From: Hypomesus transpacificus
Lineage: Eukaryota; Chordata; Actinopteri; Osmeriformes; Osmeridae
Direction: 5' to 3'
DNA length: 64,000 bases
NCBI RefSeq assembly: GCF_021917145.1
Contig: NC_061075.1
Location: forward strand, 310,001-374,000
Shown here: one piece after another, positions 1 through 11,000 of the stretch
Layout of the letters: each line of letters opens with the position of its first letter
Numbering within the stretch: position 1 is the first letter of the stretch
Notes under the pieces: model-generated
Seen by the model: only the letters and a program-made list of their open reading frames with translations
Told to the model about the DNA's origin: nothing
Database searches by the model: none
Position numbers and translations under genes: made by a program

Positions 1-558
1 CAGGTCCAGGGGTAGGGGAATGATGGGTCAAATCTTAAAGATTCTCCTACCATCTGCATGCATGTTGAGTGACATTAAAACAACATGTTTTCTTCTTTAG
101 ATTAACTTTGAGAATATAACAGATTCAGATGGCATTTTCATCTTTCTCTCAGTCAAAACATAACAGATGAACTGTAAAAGGTAACCTTTTCAACTATACA
201 ACAAACTCTTGATCTACAGTACAACACGTTTTTGGAGCTTTACGTAAAAACGTTACGTTGGACTCATATTGTTATGTTTGGCGAAAGTATTTAACTATGA
301 ATGTTTTTATATTTAACTTGAATGTATCCGTTTTGGACACATTTGTGCAGGGAATTATGATCCTAAACGTTCGTAACTCCAGATTGATTCCCCTGTAGAT
401 TCTCGGAAAAAAACGCTGCCACACGCATTGATTCAGAGCGTGCACGGGTTAGTGTTAGGGTTAAAGGGGGCTGTTATAAGCAAATCATTTACATGTTTTG
501 AATTTTAAAAAGGAATTAAGCATTGAATACTTAATATTGAAATGTAAACACCATCGAA
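1..558. other. Intergenic, no gene seen
   Basis: AT-rich sequence with no open frame of note, no RNA gene and no clear repeat. It forms the left flank of the truncated LINE. Confidence 0.5.
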
Positions 559-564
559 TTGGTT

Positions 565-1875
565 GGGTTTGAATTCACCTCTCTGTACACCACCTCACTT
601 GGACCAATCATCACCTCCCATGGCTTCTCCTACCACTGCTACGCTGACGACACGCAGCTGTACCTGTCGTTCCCTCCGACTGATCCGGGGATCTCAGCTA
701 GGATTGAGGCCTGCCTCACAGACATCTCCGCCTGGATGACCGAGCACCATCTCCAGCTGAACCTTGCCAAAACAGAACTTCTCATCATCCCGGCCAAACC
801 CTCCATCTCCCATGACCTCTCAATCACCCTGGGATCTGCGACAGTGACCCCTGCATCCTCTGCCAGGAACCTTGGGGTTACCATGGATGACGAGCTCTCC
901 CTCACGGACCACATTGCTGCGGTCTCCCGGTCGTGTAGATTCACTCTCTACAACATCCGGAAGATCAGGAGATACCTGTCTGAGCACTCCACCCAGCTGC
1001 TTGTCCAACCACTTGTCCTCTCCAAGTTGGACTACTGCAACTCGCTGCTCGCCGGTCTCCCATCATGCGCAACCCGCCCTCTTCAGAGGATTCAGAACGC
1101 AGCGGCCCGCCTGGTCTACAATCTACCCAGACGCTCCCACGTTACCCCGCTCCTCATCTCCCTCCACTGGCTACCCATAACGGCCCGCATCAGATTCAAG
1201 ACCCTGGTACTGACCTTCCGAGCAGTGAACGGGACTGCGCCCGACTACATCAAGTCTCTCCTGCAGCCTTACACCCCCACCCGCCACCTACGGTCTTCTT
1301 CAGACAACCGCCTGGTGGTCCCACCTCTCAAGACCGCCCGGTCCCAGCACAAGCTCTTCTCCTGCCTGGCACCCCAGTGGTGGAATCAACTCCCCACCTC
1401 CATCAGAGACACGGACTGTCTCTCCACCTTCAAGAGAAGGCTCAAGACGCACTTGTTCCGGGAGTACAATGGTACTTAGGAATGAATGGTTTGCTGAACC
1501 CAACGCTAGTTTCCTCAAGGATCACAATGACTCTTGCTTAGACTGTTGCTCTTGTTGGTTAGTGGTAGCTGATTTAAACTGTTGTATTCTATTTTAGTTA
1601 ATCCTATTTTTATTGCTTTCCTACAGGTACACCTGCACTTAGAGATTCATGTTGTGTAATTTAACTTGTTTAACTACATGCTCTTATGGTTTCTTCCCTT
1701 CAGCACTATTTTTTGGTTGTTCACAATATGTACTTCTTGTTTTTGACTACCCGCAATGCTGTGGGGCTATCTTGTTGTTATTATCAGTGACCTATGCACT
1801 TTGTAAAGCTCTCTCTTGGAAGTCGCTTTGGATAAAAGCGTCTGCTAAATGAATAAATGTAAATGTAAATATGAA
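565..1875 (+). mobile_element. 5'-truncated L2/CR1-clade LINE, reverse transcriptase C-terminal part
   Basis: An open frame from 559 to 1479 encodes about 300 residues of a non-LTR retrotransposon ORF2 C-terminus. It carries the reverse transcriptase catalytic block CYADDTQLY near residue 27, then the thumb and C-terminal segment typical of fish L2/Maui-like elements (KTELL, RNLGV, LDYCNSLLAGLP, RIQNAAARLV, LHWLP, FKRRLKTHLF). The N-terminal endonuclease and the RT fingers are absent, so this is a dead 5'-truncated copy; homology begins close to 565. After the stop come a roughly 350-bp 3' UTR and an L2-style tail at 1817-1868: a stem motif (gtcgctttggataaaagc) followed by short aaatgt/aaatgta repeats. 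Such elements move by target-primed reverse transcription, using the 3' tail as the recognition site. The body frame has no internal stop, so the insertion may be fairly young. Clade assignment comes from motif recognition, not a search. Confidence 0.88.
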
Positions 1876-2089
1876 TGTATTTCAATTTTAAAACACTGCA
1901 CCTCCCTTTGGAAGACTAAGCATCGCAAAACCCTTTCAAAGTACCATTATATCCACTTCCATGAAAACTCAGTCATGTCATCTTAAAAAGCCAAGTTGCG
2001 TCACGGCCGAGCAAAGGCAGCTATACTCACCAGGCACTGTACCACCAACGCATTCCACATGATGTAAACAAACGTTATTTTAGAGTTTG
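1876..2089. other. Short intergenic spacer
   Basis: Unique-looking sequence between the LINE tail and the hAT MITE; no coding or RNA signal seen. Confidence 0.4.
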
Positions 2090-2097
2090 GGTTAGGT

Positions 2098-2292
2098 CAG
2101 TGGTTCTCAAACCTGTTTTAGATGTTTTAGATGTTTCCCTGCTCCAACACACCTGATACAAATTCATGTTCGTTACCAGGTTTCTACAGAGCGAGATAAC
2201 GACCCATTCATTTGAATCAGGTGTGTTGGAGCAGGGAAACATCTAAAACAGGAAGGATAGGTGGTCCCTGAGGACAGGTTTGGGAACCACTG
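2098..2292. mobile_element. hAT-type MITE with 8-bp target-site duplication
   Basis: A 195-bp element whose ends are inverted (cagtggttctcaaac on the left; gtttgggaaccactg on the right). It is flanked by an exact 8-bp direct repeat, ggttaggt, at 2090-2097 and 2293-2300. An 8-bp duplication with CAGTGGTTCTCAA-like ends is the signature of the hAT superfamily. It also contains a long internal inverted pair (gtttccctgctccaacacacc and its complement), so the whole element can fold into a hairpin. It has no coding capacity and would have been moved by a transposase supplied in trans. Confidence 0.85.
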
Positions 2293-2359
2293 GGTTAGGT
2301 AAACGGGTTGTATTTTTATTTTACACCAACAAACTAAAACAGCCACAGGGCAAAAACAT

Positions 2360-2431
2360 GGGCTCGTCCGGGATTTGAACCCGGGACCTCTCGCACCCAA
2401 AGCGAGAATCATACCCCTAGACCAACGAGCC
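2360..2431 (-). tRNA. tRNA-Pro, anticodon TGG
   Basis: On the minus strand the 72-nt sequence folds as a full cloverleaf. The acceptor arm starts ggctcgt and ends acgagcc, the anticodon loop tttgggt carries TGG, and the T-loop box is ggttcaaatcc. It matches the vertebrate nuclear tRNA-Pro(TGG) as I remember it. It contains the internal A and B boxes needed for RNA polymerase III. CCA is not encoded, as expected. It lies 200 bp from a divergent tRNA-Ile gene. Confidence 0.95.
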
Positions 2432-2631
2432 ACACTTACCATTTGGAAAAAATGCTTTATAGAGAACACACCTATAAAATGTACACAAAGGGATTGGCTT
2501 ATTTACAAACTAAAATCTGTAGCCGACCACGTTTTAATTCACTGCATTCCATTACGATATTCACTCTTGACACGGCGACACACCCAGCCCATCTAAAGAA
2601 TATGTCACACTAATTTTCCCTGAAACGAACA

Positions 2632-2705
2632 GGCCGGTTAGCTCAGTTGGTTAGAGCGTGGTGCTAATAACGCCAAGGTCGCGGGTTCGATACCCGTACT
2701 GGCCA
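2632..2705 (+). tRNA. tRNA-Ile, anticodon AAT
   Basis: A 74-nt cloverleaf: acceptor ggccggt pairs with actggcc (one G-T wobble), the D-arm is tagctcagttggttagagc, the anticodon loop ctaataa carries AAT (read as IAU after A34 editing), and the T-loop is ttcgata. It closely matches vertebrate nuclear tRNA-Ile(AAT). It is transcribed away from tRNA-Pro. Confidence 0.95.
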
Positions 2706-3640
2706 TTTGATTTTTGCCTTTAACTGCTTTGCGTGAACACGTTTACTAGCTAGCTAGCTTGGAAACTAGGTGTCGTTGCCTTTTTCATAAGTTGCAAGAG
2801 CGCTAGTCTACCGTATGTCGCTAGGTCTAGCTAGACTAGAGGGAGAGGACCTACTACTGTATATTGGCTATTCAAACTCTCCTTTGTTCATAACCACATT
2901 ATCGGTCAAGATAGTTTCTTCCGTTAATTTGTTAAAAGAAGATTCGTCAAATTCGTCAAAAAACCGTAACATTTGAGAACTAGCCTGACGATACTGTAAT
3001 GGGTCTTCTTACGCTAGCTAAACTTTACATATCAAATACAATATAATGATGAAGGCTACGGATCAGGCCATTACTAGTAGCTAACTAGCTAGCTACAGTA
3101 GTCTAACGGCAACGCTATAGTAGTCTAACGCTAGCTGGGCTAGCTAGTATTTATATGAATTTTCTGCTGCCTTGTCCGACCAACATCTACCTAAGATTCG
3201 TATGTTTAGTGTTTTGCACCTCCTTACCACAATACATTCCGTGTTTGTATCACATACATGGCGAATAAACCGATTTCTGATTCTATCTATCAAAACAATG
3301 TTTTACTTACATCAAGTTGCGTGGTTGTTAGCTATCAATCCAGCTAGTCTAGCATGGTAGGATCGTCGTACTGCCGTTCTGCTCCTTGCGACCGGTTGAA
3401 CGGTAATTGTTGCCGCCAAAATTGGCCAACTTCTGCGATGAAGACTAAATCATGCTTTGAGGGACGTACAGTGCTTTAAAAAATATGTTATGGCTAAAAA
3501 GTTACCAGAAAAAGTTTGCTGTGTTGATTTGACATTACTAGTTGGAAATGTACGTGTCAGTCAGTTAGCTAGCTACATTCAAAAGTAGCGAAGTGTGGTT
3601 CAGGTGTAGAACGTTCAGTAGCATGTGACATAATGAACGA
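2706..3640. other. Intergenic, CTAG-rich spacer
   Basis: No gene recognised. The stretch is rich in short ctagctag/tagctagc runs (for example 2746-2760 and 3079-3095), a pattern that recurs near 15110-15420, 35730-35770, 36290-36600 and 60210-60235. The region separates the tRNA pair from the presumed 3' end of HDLBP. Confidence 0.45.
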
Positions 3641-3664
3641 GACCAAAAAATAATATTTTCGATT

Positions 3665-5032
3665 TTTATTGACTTTTTGGACAATTTCATTTCCAGTGTC
3701 ATCCATAATCGTTTGACTTCTCTATGGTTTTTGCATAATCTTTCATATAAGGCTAGAATGACATAGACCAGCATTTAAACACTGATGTCTAGAGTTCCCA
3801 AAAGCAGCCGATGATCTGGGGGCGGAGCTAATCTGGTTAGACCCATAGACATAACCACCTTGTCTCATCAGTGACATCATGTCTGTCTGGTTTATATCAT
3901 TCTAGATGTAAGGCTGATAAAAAGGGCCATTGCTATGTTTACAGAACAATCTGTATAGCAACTGGAAGACAAAGGGACTGGACACTGACCCTAACCCAAG
4001 GATGAGTACACGACATCACTAGACAGTTGGCACAAAATGGTCTGCTCTTCTGCGTACATGATCAGAGTGTTGACTAAAAACTCTTTTTGAATGTCAAAAA
4101 ACAACAAATAATGAACAAGTACATAAACAGTTAGTGTGGGGTTTAACAACTCTGGAGCTTCTGGGTCTAGTGTTGTAGGAGAGGGTACAGCTCCCATATC
4201 ATCTCCAAAGCAGCTGGCAGTTTGAGCATGAAACATTCTGTAGTGAATGAAACCTCTCCCAACAACTGTGACCGACTCATAAGGCTGCAAGGTACACAGC
4301 TACCTTCCCGTTCACATAAGCACAGTTACACAAGCAATAGAAAAGAAAGACGAGATGACAACCACTAAAATGTATGAAAGACATAACGCATGACTGAGGT
4401 TATACACAGCTACATGAGGATCAGGGGGAAGCGAGCTGCCACCAGGATGGTCACACACCACTTCAGTCACAAGCAGAACAGGACACACACATTGCCACAG
4501 GTCACTAGTTGGAGTTCAACCTTTTCACCCCCGACCCTGCAAAGGCAACTAAGAGAAGAGAAGTCGACCTGTATAAACCTAACAAGCCTCGCTCTGTTGC
4601 ATTTACAGCTTTGGATTTGGTAGCACAATTCAAATCACAATGAAATGTCAAGTCTAACAACATTGACTCAATTATATATGTTTTTACTTCACCCAACAAC
4701 CAAGCAATATCTCTGACTTTTTTTTCTAATTTTTTTCTTCATAATTGTAGTTTCTTTTTTTTTCTTTGCAGAGGACATACTTGATGCAGATACAAAGCTC
4801 ATATGTCAAATACAGTCGAAAGCACTTCAGACTTCACCATCAATCTACAAAGGCAGACCAGGTTGAGTAGAGACACAGAGAAGAATGAAATCATTTCATA
4901 ACTGAAGAGTTGACTTGTTGTGGGGTCAGTGTCAGCGATCAGTCCAGGTCAGGAGGGGCCGGAGAAGGGAAGTTGGAGGAAAGATGGAGCCGGGAGGTGG
5001 AGGTGGTGGAGGCTGAGCTGCAGCAGTGAGGT
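3665..5032 (-). other. HDLBP: Presumed HDLBP 3' UTR with AATAAA on the minus strand
   Basis: Downstream of the vigilin stop codon there is no further coding exon. The first canonical polyadenylation hexamer on the minus strand reads at 3670-3665 (tttatt on the plus strand). That would give a 3' UTR of about 1.4 kb. The end point is inferred from the hexamer only; a non-canonical signal nearer the stop is possible. Confidence 0.35.
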
Positions 5033-8000
5033 TCAGAAGCGTTTGGGCCCCCAGGGGGAGGACTTGGTTGCCACAGGAGCACCAAAGCTGGGGAAATCCT
5101 CTGAACTGCTCATGTCTGGAGCCTGGAGACAGAAGAGAGCAAACCATCACCAACATGACCCTGCCTACACAGGGTCCTGCTACAAACATGACCACATTCA
5201 TTGCCAACATGAACACTGGAGATGAGTCTTTAGAATCATGCAGGCGAACCTTCTCACTGCCAGTGGTCCAGGGAGCCTCTCTCACCACAAAGCCCTTGGA
5301 CGGGCCGCGGGGCTCATCCATGGACGCCGCCCCGCCCCCAGGGGGCCTCATGTACGCCATCTTGGACTCGTTCTCCACCACATCCGCCATCTGAACACAC
5401 AGGAAACAGACACATTTACTTCATAATTCCCCCACTGCTTCTGAACCCAAAACCAAGTTTCATGTAAAGTGGTACATTGTTGAGCTTTCTGAGTCAGCAT
5501 CAGACCCAATGAGTGCATGGATGGCGAGGCGCTTACGTATTCCTCCTCCAGGTTGAGGAGGTGGTCGATAGCCTCGTCCACCAGCTCTGGGCGGCCCGTG
5601 ACGGTCACCAGGTTGGGGTCAGCTGCCCCGCTCTGTGGGAACCTCAGATCAACCTGCACGGGAACAGTAGACAGGCATGAGATGATAGAAAAAAACAGTT
5701 TCCCATGGTTTACAGGCAGTCTGGGGCATCACTACGTCCCAGCATGGGAAACATGTCAGTGTTTTGGGTGACGTGACCGGTTACTCAGGCCCACCTTGAA
5801 CTCGTCCATGATCTTGCGGATGCCCTTGCCCCGGGCACCAATGATGCGTGCGTGGACCCTGCTGTCCAGCGTGATGTCTTCTGACACCATCTCCTCCAGG
5901 TCATCCACGAGGCTCTGGATGGCATCACGGGCTGCGGTGGCCCTGTGCTCGTAGCCAGTTATGGTGATCTGGTCCTGCACACCAAAACAACATCAGGACC
6001 CAGACATTTGTCTACACGCCAACCTTGGGCATCTGAGCAGTGACACCAAGCATACATCAAATATCACATTACAAAAGGTAATACAGATAAGACAAGTGTT
6101 CCACTGGATGACATGACAAAGGCAATAATAAAAGTGGCAGCTAAAACAATGTTCCTGTGGATGAACTACCTGGTTCTCATCATTCTTCTCCGGGAACTGG
6201 ATGTTTACGTCATGCTCGGTGCGGATGTTGGTGATGATGGCACCCTTACGGCCGATGATCTTAGGGTGATACTTGGGGTCCACAGTGATGGTCAGCTTGA
6301 AGCTCCTGAGAGCCTACAGGGTACAGCACGGAGATGAGCAGGTTACATCTTGATTTACGGCAATGATGTGTTCACACACACACAATAAAGCAGCTTTCCG
6401 CCCGGCTGAGAGCCGGCTGGTCGACTCACCCGGTCCTCCTGCTCCGCCTGCAGCTCTTTGACGCGCTCCAGTAGGCCCTCCTTGGCCCGGTCCAGGTGGG
6501 TGGACAGGCCCGTGATGGTGATCACATCAGACTGCAGGTCAGGAGCAGGCACTTGAATATTCACCTGGGGACAAAACATGTATTTATTTTTCACAATGTA
6601 AGATGATTGTGGTTAGGTGAAAATAACTTGACCCATCTCCGTTTGAACCTCTGATGTGAAACACCAACCTCAAATTCATCCATCATCTTACGGATTCCAC
6701 TTCCTTTCTGCCCGATGATGTAGCGGTGAAGCTCAAAAGGCACTTCCACCTCAATGGTGACAGGAACCAAAGCCTTAACACAACAACATGGTTATTAATA
6801 AAATAATAAAAGTATTCTTGTTGACCAATAAACAACCCTGGTTCCCACCCACATACCCCCTTTTCAAACTGTGGTTGTACTGTGAGAGAAGAGATCTGTT
6901 TGACTGTTTCTACTGTGAGATGTGTGTTCTGAGGACTGACCTTGAGGGCCTCTACAGCAGCCTCACACCGTTCCTTGCGTCCTGACAGGACGATCACGTC
7001 ACATTTCTTTGGGGCGGCAGGATCCACTGGCTCCTTCACCTCCACGTTGTCCTCCCCGTTCTCCTGGGCTGGGGCCTCGGCAGGGGGGGCAGCTGAGAGC
7101 ACCAACGCAAAACAGCTTGATCAGAAAGTGAGTAACGCTCGATAAAGCAGTTCAGTTGGATCAGAAAGTGAGTAACGCTCGATAAGGCAGTTCTCTTTCC
7201 AACCATGCCAGTTGGGAAGGGACAGCTACCTTGGGGGTCCTCCCTCTCTGGGAACTTGATCTGAACGCTGTGATCTCTGGTGATCTGCTGGATCCGGGAG
7301 CCCTTGGGCCCCATGATGGAGCGGTGGAACTTCTGAGCGATCACACACTCCATGGTAACCTGAGCATCCTGGGAGCCACAGAAACAGTTACGGTCAGTAA
7401 CTAAGAGCTGTGTCAAGATGTAGGACCAGCGAGCATTAGGCGTCCACCTACCAGATCCTCGACCATCTCCAGCATGCGCTTTTTGGCTGCTTCCACGCAG
7501 TCTTTGGCCCCCTTCAGTGTGACCTTGTCGCTCTGGGCACCGGTGCGAGGGAAGCTCACCATCACTCCTCCATACTCGTCAGCAATGTCCCTCAGCACCT
7601 GACCACGCCGTGCCACAAAGTAGCGGTGGTGCTTGGGGTCCACGTTCATCGTGTCCTCAACCACGTTGTCCTGGAAACACAGGATGCCTCCCCAGTCAAG
7701 TCATTCATATTCAATTTTTTGAATATTAATTTTATTTTCCCCATTTATAGACCAGGGGTGTAGGTTTCATAATATAAAACGGCAAATGTATCCCCCCTAC
7801 TTTTTATGAAGCAAAGAATATTATGAAACATGCCTTCACACCCACATTTGATAAAACTATGCCCATGATATATACAATCATAAAAGCCTAATTTTCTGCG
7901 TGAGCAGATCAGCAACTGTACGTATATTAAAACAGCTTTGTACCAGACTCTGGATCAGTTTCTCCAGCTCCTTCTGGGCCTCAGCCACGGCCTCCTCAGT

Positions 8001-11000
8001 GCCCACCACCGTGATGAGCTCCTGGTCTGGGTCGTCTGCTGTGGGGAAGATGATCCTGGCTCCGGTGTTGTCCCGCACCTTGCGGATGTTGACGCCTCCT
8101 TTCCCAATCAGGAACTTGTGGTACTCCGGCTTGGCACGCAGCTCTGCTGTGTGATTCTTAGTTTGCTTGAAAAGACAAGACAACAGTACTGCATAAATGT
8201 TATGTTAGGAGATGCCAGCATCTTCCTCCATATGATGTTTGTGGGGTTAAGAGGAGGAGGGTTAAGAGGAGGAGCAGGAGGGTTAAGAGGAGGAGCAGGA
8301 GGGTTAAGAGGAGCAGGAGGAGGGTTAAGAGGAGGAGCAGGAGGGTTAAGAGGAGGAGCAGGAGGGTTAAGAGGAGCAGGAGGAGGGTTAAGAGGAGCAG
8401 CAGGAGGGTTAAGAGGAGGAGCAGGAGGGTTAAGAGGAGGAGCAGGAGGGTTAAGAGGAGCAGGAGGAGGGTTAAGAGGAGCAGGAGGAGGGTTAAGAGG
8501 AGGAGCAGGAGGGTTAAGAGGAGCAGGAGGGTTAAGAGGAGGAGCAGGAGGAGGGTTAAGAGGAGCAGGAGGGTTAAGAGGAGGAGCAGGAGGGTTAAGA
8601 GGAGGAGCAGGAGGGTTAAGAGGAGGAGCAGGAGGGTTAAGAGGAGCAGGAGGAGGGTTAAGAGGAGCAGGAGGAGGGTTAAGAGGAGGAGCAGGAGGGT
8701 TAAGAGGAGCAGGAGGGTTAAGAGGAGGAGCAGGAGGAGGGTTAAGAGGAGCAGGAGGGTTAAGAGGAGGAGCAGGAGGGTTAAGAGGAGCAGGAGGGTT
8801 AAGAGGAGGAGCAGGCGGGTTAAGAGGAGCAGGAGGAGGGTTAAGAGGAGGAGCAGGAGGGTTAAGAGGAGCAGGAGGGTTAAGAGGAGGAGCAGGAGGG
8901 TTAAGAGGAGCAGGAGGGTTAAGAGGAGCAGGAGGAGGGTTAAGAGGAGCAGGGGGAGGGTTAAGAGGAGCAGCAGGAGGGTTAAGAGGAGGAGCAGGAG
9001 GGTTAAGAGGAGCAGGAGGGTTAAGAGGAGGAGCAGGAGGGTTAAGAGGAGGAGCAGGCGGGTTAAGAGGAGCAGGAGGAGGGTTAAGAGGAGGAGCAGG
9101 AGGGTTAAGAGGAGCAGGAGGGTTAAGAGGAGCAGGAGGAGGGTTAAGAGGAGGAGCAGGAGGAGGGTACCTTCTCCTCTGCGTGGGCCAGCAGCTGCTG
9201 ACGAGCTCTCTCCACCTCCTCTGCAGGCCCCCGGATGGTGACCGTGTCGATGCCAGAGCCCTCGGTGGGGAAGTGAATGTGCACCCCTCCACACTCCTCC
9301 ATGATGGAGCGCACCAGACGGCCCTTGGAGCCAATCAGGGAATTGTGCAGCTTGGAGGGGATGGAGACCTCCAGCTCTGTGATGTTTGCCTGGATGAGGA
9401 GATGCTGGGTCATGAGCTGCACCACAGGACTCACTAAAATGAACTTAAGGACTTTGAAAATGTTCACCCCTAAATGAGGCTATTGACCCACCAGCTCCTT
9501 CTGAATAGCCAGGACACGTGCCCGGGCTGCCTCACAGTTGGCCTTCTTGCCTGTGATGACGATCATCTCAGAGTTACTGTTCTCAGCAGGCAGGTCGATC
9601 TTGGTGTTAGTTTCCTCACGAATCTGGGAACGTGGCAAATGAAAGGCACATTCAGGGGAATGTTAAGACGCATGTTAAGGTTATGATCGTAGGCTGCAAC
9701 TCGATTTCACCATGATACCTTCTTAATATTTGCTCCTCCTTTTCCAATGATGTTCTTGTGGAATTGCTTGAAGATGGGAACTGACACAGAAAAACTGTTC
9801 TCCACCTGAAAGACGCACAGCATGTCAGAAGGGGAAGCCAAACATTAGAAAATATTATTTTACCCCACAAGACATTGTGATGTACCAACCATTTCAGCCA
9901 CCATCTTCTGCATGAATTTGGAGCATTTCTCCACCTCGGTGTGCGGCCCGCGAAGCTGAACAATGTCACTCTTATTAGCAGGGTCGGGGAAGTTGATGAT
10001 GACCTAATTCCCCAACAAAACAAAGTTCAACATTCATAAACACACCCAAAAAAAGGTTTGCATAAAAAATACAATATTCCAAAAACACAAGAATAAAAGG
10101 GATTTAGGAAAATAAGTCACATGGTTTGTTTCTTCTGAAACTCAAACTCACCTCAGGGAACTTGTCCCGCACTTCCTTAATATTCTCCCCCTTCTGGCCG
10201 ATGATGGCTCTGTGAAAACGCTGTTCAATTATCAGGTCCTTTGTACGCTCATTCTCCTGAAAGAAAAGACAAGTTACGCAAGAAAAACCTAAGTGCACCA
10301 TAATCTGTAAAATGCTCCCCGTCACAGCGTCCCCCGTCACAGCGTCCCCCGTCACAGCGTCCCCCGTCATAGCGTCCTCACCATGCGCGACGCCAGCTTC
10401 AGCAGCTCATCCTTGGCCTCCTGGACGCCCTGGGGATCCCCCTCGATGCGGATCAGGTTGCTCTTCTCGTTATCAGGGGGGATACGGACAGACACCTTGT
10501 GGCTGTCCTTGATGCGGTTTACTGAAGGAAGAAAAACAAGCTCCAAGTTTAGCTCTGGTCTGTTGCTAAGCAGCCACTGACTGCTATAAGGCTTAGAAGC
10601 AGAAGTCCGTGATCATGAGACTCACTGTTAGCGCCGCCTTTGCCAATGAGATGTCTGTGAAATTTAGGATCCACGCTGATCTCTGTATAATCCATGCGGC
10701 TTACCTGCAAATGACATTTTTTGAAAAATATTCAGTGGTTAAAACTGGCCGTGTTTTAGGTGAACAGCCATTACTTTTCATAGAAGGCTCGTTATCCTCA
10801 CCAAGTCTGTGACAATAGCTTCAATCTGGCTCTGCACCATTTGCATATCTTTGGTGGGACCCTCCAGGGTAATTTTATCCTCCCCCTCGGTAAACTCAAT
10901 ATGCACCTGGAAAAAAAACAAGAATACAGATTGTAAGAACTCACTTCCAGTAAGAAACAGAGACTGGAAACTTGTGACTCTACAAACGAACCTTAGGCAT

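Noticed and set aside
559-1479. Host gene with reverse transcriptase similarity
   Set aside because: It ends in a LINE-type 3' tail and lacks introns or N-terminal domains; a truncated retrotransposon explains it.
8108-9334. 408- and 364-residue minus-strand frames (LNPPAPP, LLLLLT)
   Set aside because: Repeat-derived and out of frame with the vigilin exons; reading through in the KH frame hits a stop a few residues into the intron.
7938-9437. 499-residue plus-strand frame rich in LRGGAGG
   Set aside because: Produced by the HDLBP intronic minisatellite and antisense to verified KH exons; no start context or domain.
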